From JAAUTT01 sp963846585 (GTDB lineage: Bacteria; Bacteroidota; Bacteroidia; Bacteroidales; JAAUTT01): a DNA stretch of 64,000 bases. The notes beneath the pieces are model-generated. The model was given only the letters and a program-made list of their open reading frames with translations, made no database searches and was not told the DNA's origin. Shown here piece after piece: positions 62,440 to 64,000 of the stretch (within the stretch, counting starts at the first letter, position 1; the number at the start of each line of letters is the position of its first letter). The stretch lies in the NCBI GenBank assembly GCA_963846585.1, contig CAWJWO010000007.1:124001-188000 (forward strand), written 5' to 3'. Both the position numbers and the translations under genes were made by a program.

Positions 62440-64000
62440 ATGTACCGGACACACACCTGTGGTGAATTAAATAAAAATAACATCGGACAAACCGTAAAAT
62501 TGGCCGGATGGTTACAAACTAACCGTGATCTTGGCGGAATGACTTTTATCGATCTGCGCGACCGTTACGGTATTACCCAACTTGCATTTAATATGGAATC
62601 CAATTCTTCTCTATGTGAGGAGGCCCGTAAAATTGGACGTGAATTTGTTATCCAGATAACCGGGGAAGTTGTTGAACGTTATAATAAAAATCCAAATATA
62701 CCAACAGGTGATATTGAAATCCGGGTTAATAAACTTACTGTTCTCAATCGTTCGGCAATTCCTCCGTTTACTATTGAAGATGATACCGACGGGGGAGATG
62801 ATTTACGTATGAAATACAGGTATCTTGATTTGCGAAGGAAAGTAATACGGCAAAATCTTCAACTCCGGCATATTATGAGCAGGGAAGTTCGAAAATACTT
62901 TGATAATTTGAATTTCATTGAAATAGAAACCCCTGTCCTGATTAAGTCAACTCCTGAAGGAGCCCGCGATTTTGTTGTTCCGTCACGGCTTAACCCGGGT
63001 CAGTTTTACGCCTTGCCACAATCTCCTCAGACATTTAAACAACTCCTAATGGTAGGTGGCTTCGACCGTTATTACCAGATAGTAAAATGTTTCCGGGATG
63101 AAGACCTCCGTTCTGACCGCCAGCCGGAATTTACCCAGATTGACTGTGAAATGTCATTTGTTGAACAGGAAGATATCCTGCAAACATTCGAAGGACTTAT
63201 ACGCCACCTGTTTAAAAATATTAAAAATATTGAATTTATGGAACCTTTCCGGCGAATGACATTTGAAGAAGCCATGGATACCTATGGAAATGATAAACCC
63301 GACCTGCGTTTCGGTATGAAAATACATGAAATTACCAATAAAGTTAAAGGCAAAGGGTTTGGAATTTTTGATCAGGCTGGTTATACAGGAGGAATTTGCG
63401 CTGAAGGTTGCAGTATTTTTACCCGTAAGGAAATTGATGATCTCACCGATTTTGTAAAACGTCCGCAAATTGGAGCCACTGCATTGATTTATATAAGATA
63501 TAATTTCGATGGTACAATAAAATCATCGGTCGATAAATATTATTCAGCCCCTGAACTTCAAAAAATTATTGATTCATTTAACGCTAAGCCGGGTGATTTG
63601 ATCTTTATTTTGGCAGGAAATAAAAAGAATACGCTTGGACAAATTAGCGAATTACGCCTTGAAATTGGCAATCGCCTGGGCCTTCGCGATAAATCGGCCT
63701 TCGTGCCTGTTTGGGTGGTAGATTTTCCTTTGTTCGAGTGGGACGATCAAACCAAAAGATATTATGCCATGCACCACCCGTTTACTTCACCAAAAACTGA
63801 TGACATTGAATATCTTAATACCGATCCGGGCAAAGTCCGGGCCAATGCCTACGATTGCGTTATAAATGGCGTTGAGCTTGGCGGTGGTTCAATCCGTATA
63901 TATGATCAGCATCTTCAGCAAAAAATGTTTTCAATTTTAGGCTTTACAAGGGAACAAGCCGAAAATCAGTTCGGCTTCCTTATGAATGCTTTCACATTCG
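62440..64000 (+). CDS. aspS: Aspartyl-tRNA synthetase, N-terminal part
   Basis: The frame opens at ATG 62440 (YRTHTCGELNKNNIGQ) and is still open at the window end, 520 codons. It shows the anticodon-binding OB fold (GWLQTNRDLGGMTFIDLRDRYG), class II motif 1-2 region (LIKSTPEGARDFVVPSR, QSPQTFKQLLMVGGFDRYYQIVKCFRDEDLRSDRQPEFTQID) and the GAD insertion. The segment AMHHPFTSPK ... NAYDCVINGVELGGGSIRI leads to motif 3, which lies beyond the end. A true synthetase of the bacterial long form. Confidence 0.96.
   Translation, partial: MYRTHTCGELNKNNIGQTVKLAGWLQTNRDLGGMTFIDLRDRYGITQLAFNMESNSSLCEEARKIGREFVIQITGEVVERYNKNPNIPTGDIEIRVNKLTVLNRSAIPPFTIEDDTDGGDDLRMKYRYLDLRRKVIRQNLQLRHIMSREVRKYFDNLNFIEIETPVLIKSTPEGARDFVVPSRLNPGQFYALPQSPQTFKQLLMVGGFDRYYQIVKCFRDEDLRSDRQPEFTQIDCEMSFVEQEDILQTFEGLIRHLFKNIKNIEFMEPFRRMTFEEAMDTYGNDKPDLRFGMKIHEITNKVKGKGFGIFDQAGYTGGICAEGCSIFTRKEIDDLTDFVKRPQIGATALIYIRYNFDGTIKSSVDKYYSAPELQKIIDSFNAKPGDLIFILAGNKKNTLGQISELRLEIGNRLGLRDKSAFVPVWVVDFPLFEWDDQTKRYYAMHHPFTSPKTDDIEYLNTDPGKVRANAYDCVINGVELGGGSIRIYDQHLQQKMFSILGFTREQAENQFGFLMNAFTF

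Overview
The window is AT-rich DNA from a Bacteroidota (Bacteroidetes) chromosome, probably an uncultured Bacteroidales/Marinilabiliales-type organism. The evidence is type IX secretion (T9SS) sorting domains, TAnnTTTG promoter boxes with almost no Shine-Dalgarno sequences, a Nudix-type AraR regulator, type III glutamine synthetase, a PorE-like OmpA protein, and Bacteroidota-type PurM, PyrF, DUF3109 and DUF2851 proteins.

Layout. 1-10 kb: the end of aroA, then an L-arabinose locus. A Nudix-fold AraR repressor and a lipoprotein mutarotase lie on +; a divergent operon on - carries the symporter, araB, araD, araA and a GH51 arabinofuranosidase, with a 23-bp palindrome at its promoter. 10-12 kb: lipA, bracketed by inverted heptamer arrays, and an iron superoxide dismutase. 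12-21 kb: an accessory region with T9SS surface proteins, several broken genes (two signal peptides with stops, and frameshifts in homopolymers), a ParE-type toxin-antitoxin pair and a two-gene restriction-modification system (BglII-like nuclease plus MT-A70 methylase). 21-28 kb: tRNA-Lys and ilvD-ilvB-ilvN-ilvC, preceded by a promoter, a 21-codon leader peptide rich in Leu/Val/Ile and a perfect 15-bp terminator hairpin, which together form a ribosome-mediated attenuator. 28-58 kb: mostly housekeeping genes (ABC-F ATPase, tsaE, two alanine-dehydrogenase paralogues, waaA, class II ribonucleotide reductase, gltX, an ECF sigma factor, glnN, purM, prfA, pyrF, rpsO-pnp, mntP, a rhomboid protease). 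58.6-62.3 kb: a complete 3,702-bp IS1595/ISXO2-type transposon with 25-bp terminal inverted repeats, an exact 8-bp target duplication, a transposase and five cargo genes of unknown function. The window ends inside aspS.

Non-coding structure is unusually rich. (i) Many intergenic gaps hold degenerate tandem repeats with a 7-nt period, with different heptamers in different gaps and often in inverted pairs. (ii) Three dispersed copies of a ~120-nt palindromic element have stems that differ in sequence from copy to copy yet stay self-complementary, around conserved unpaired cores. (iii) Other palindromic elements lie at 18.06, 30.1 and 55.0-55.3 kb.

The strongest candidates for something not previously described are the cargo-bearing transposon, the covarying structured repeat, and the heptamer-repeat architecture. 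The ilv attenuator is a clear regulatory find. All functional calls come from reading the sequence; no database search was possible.
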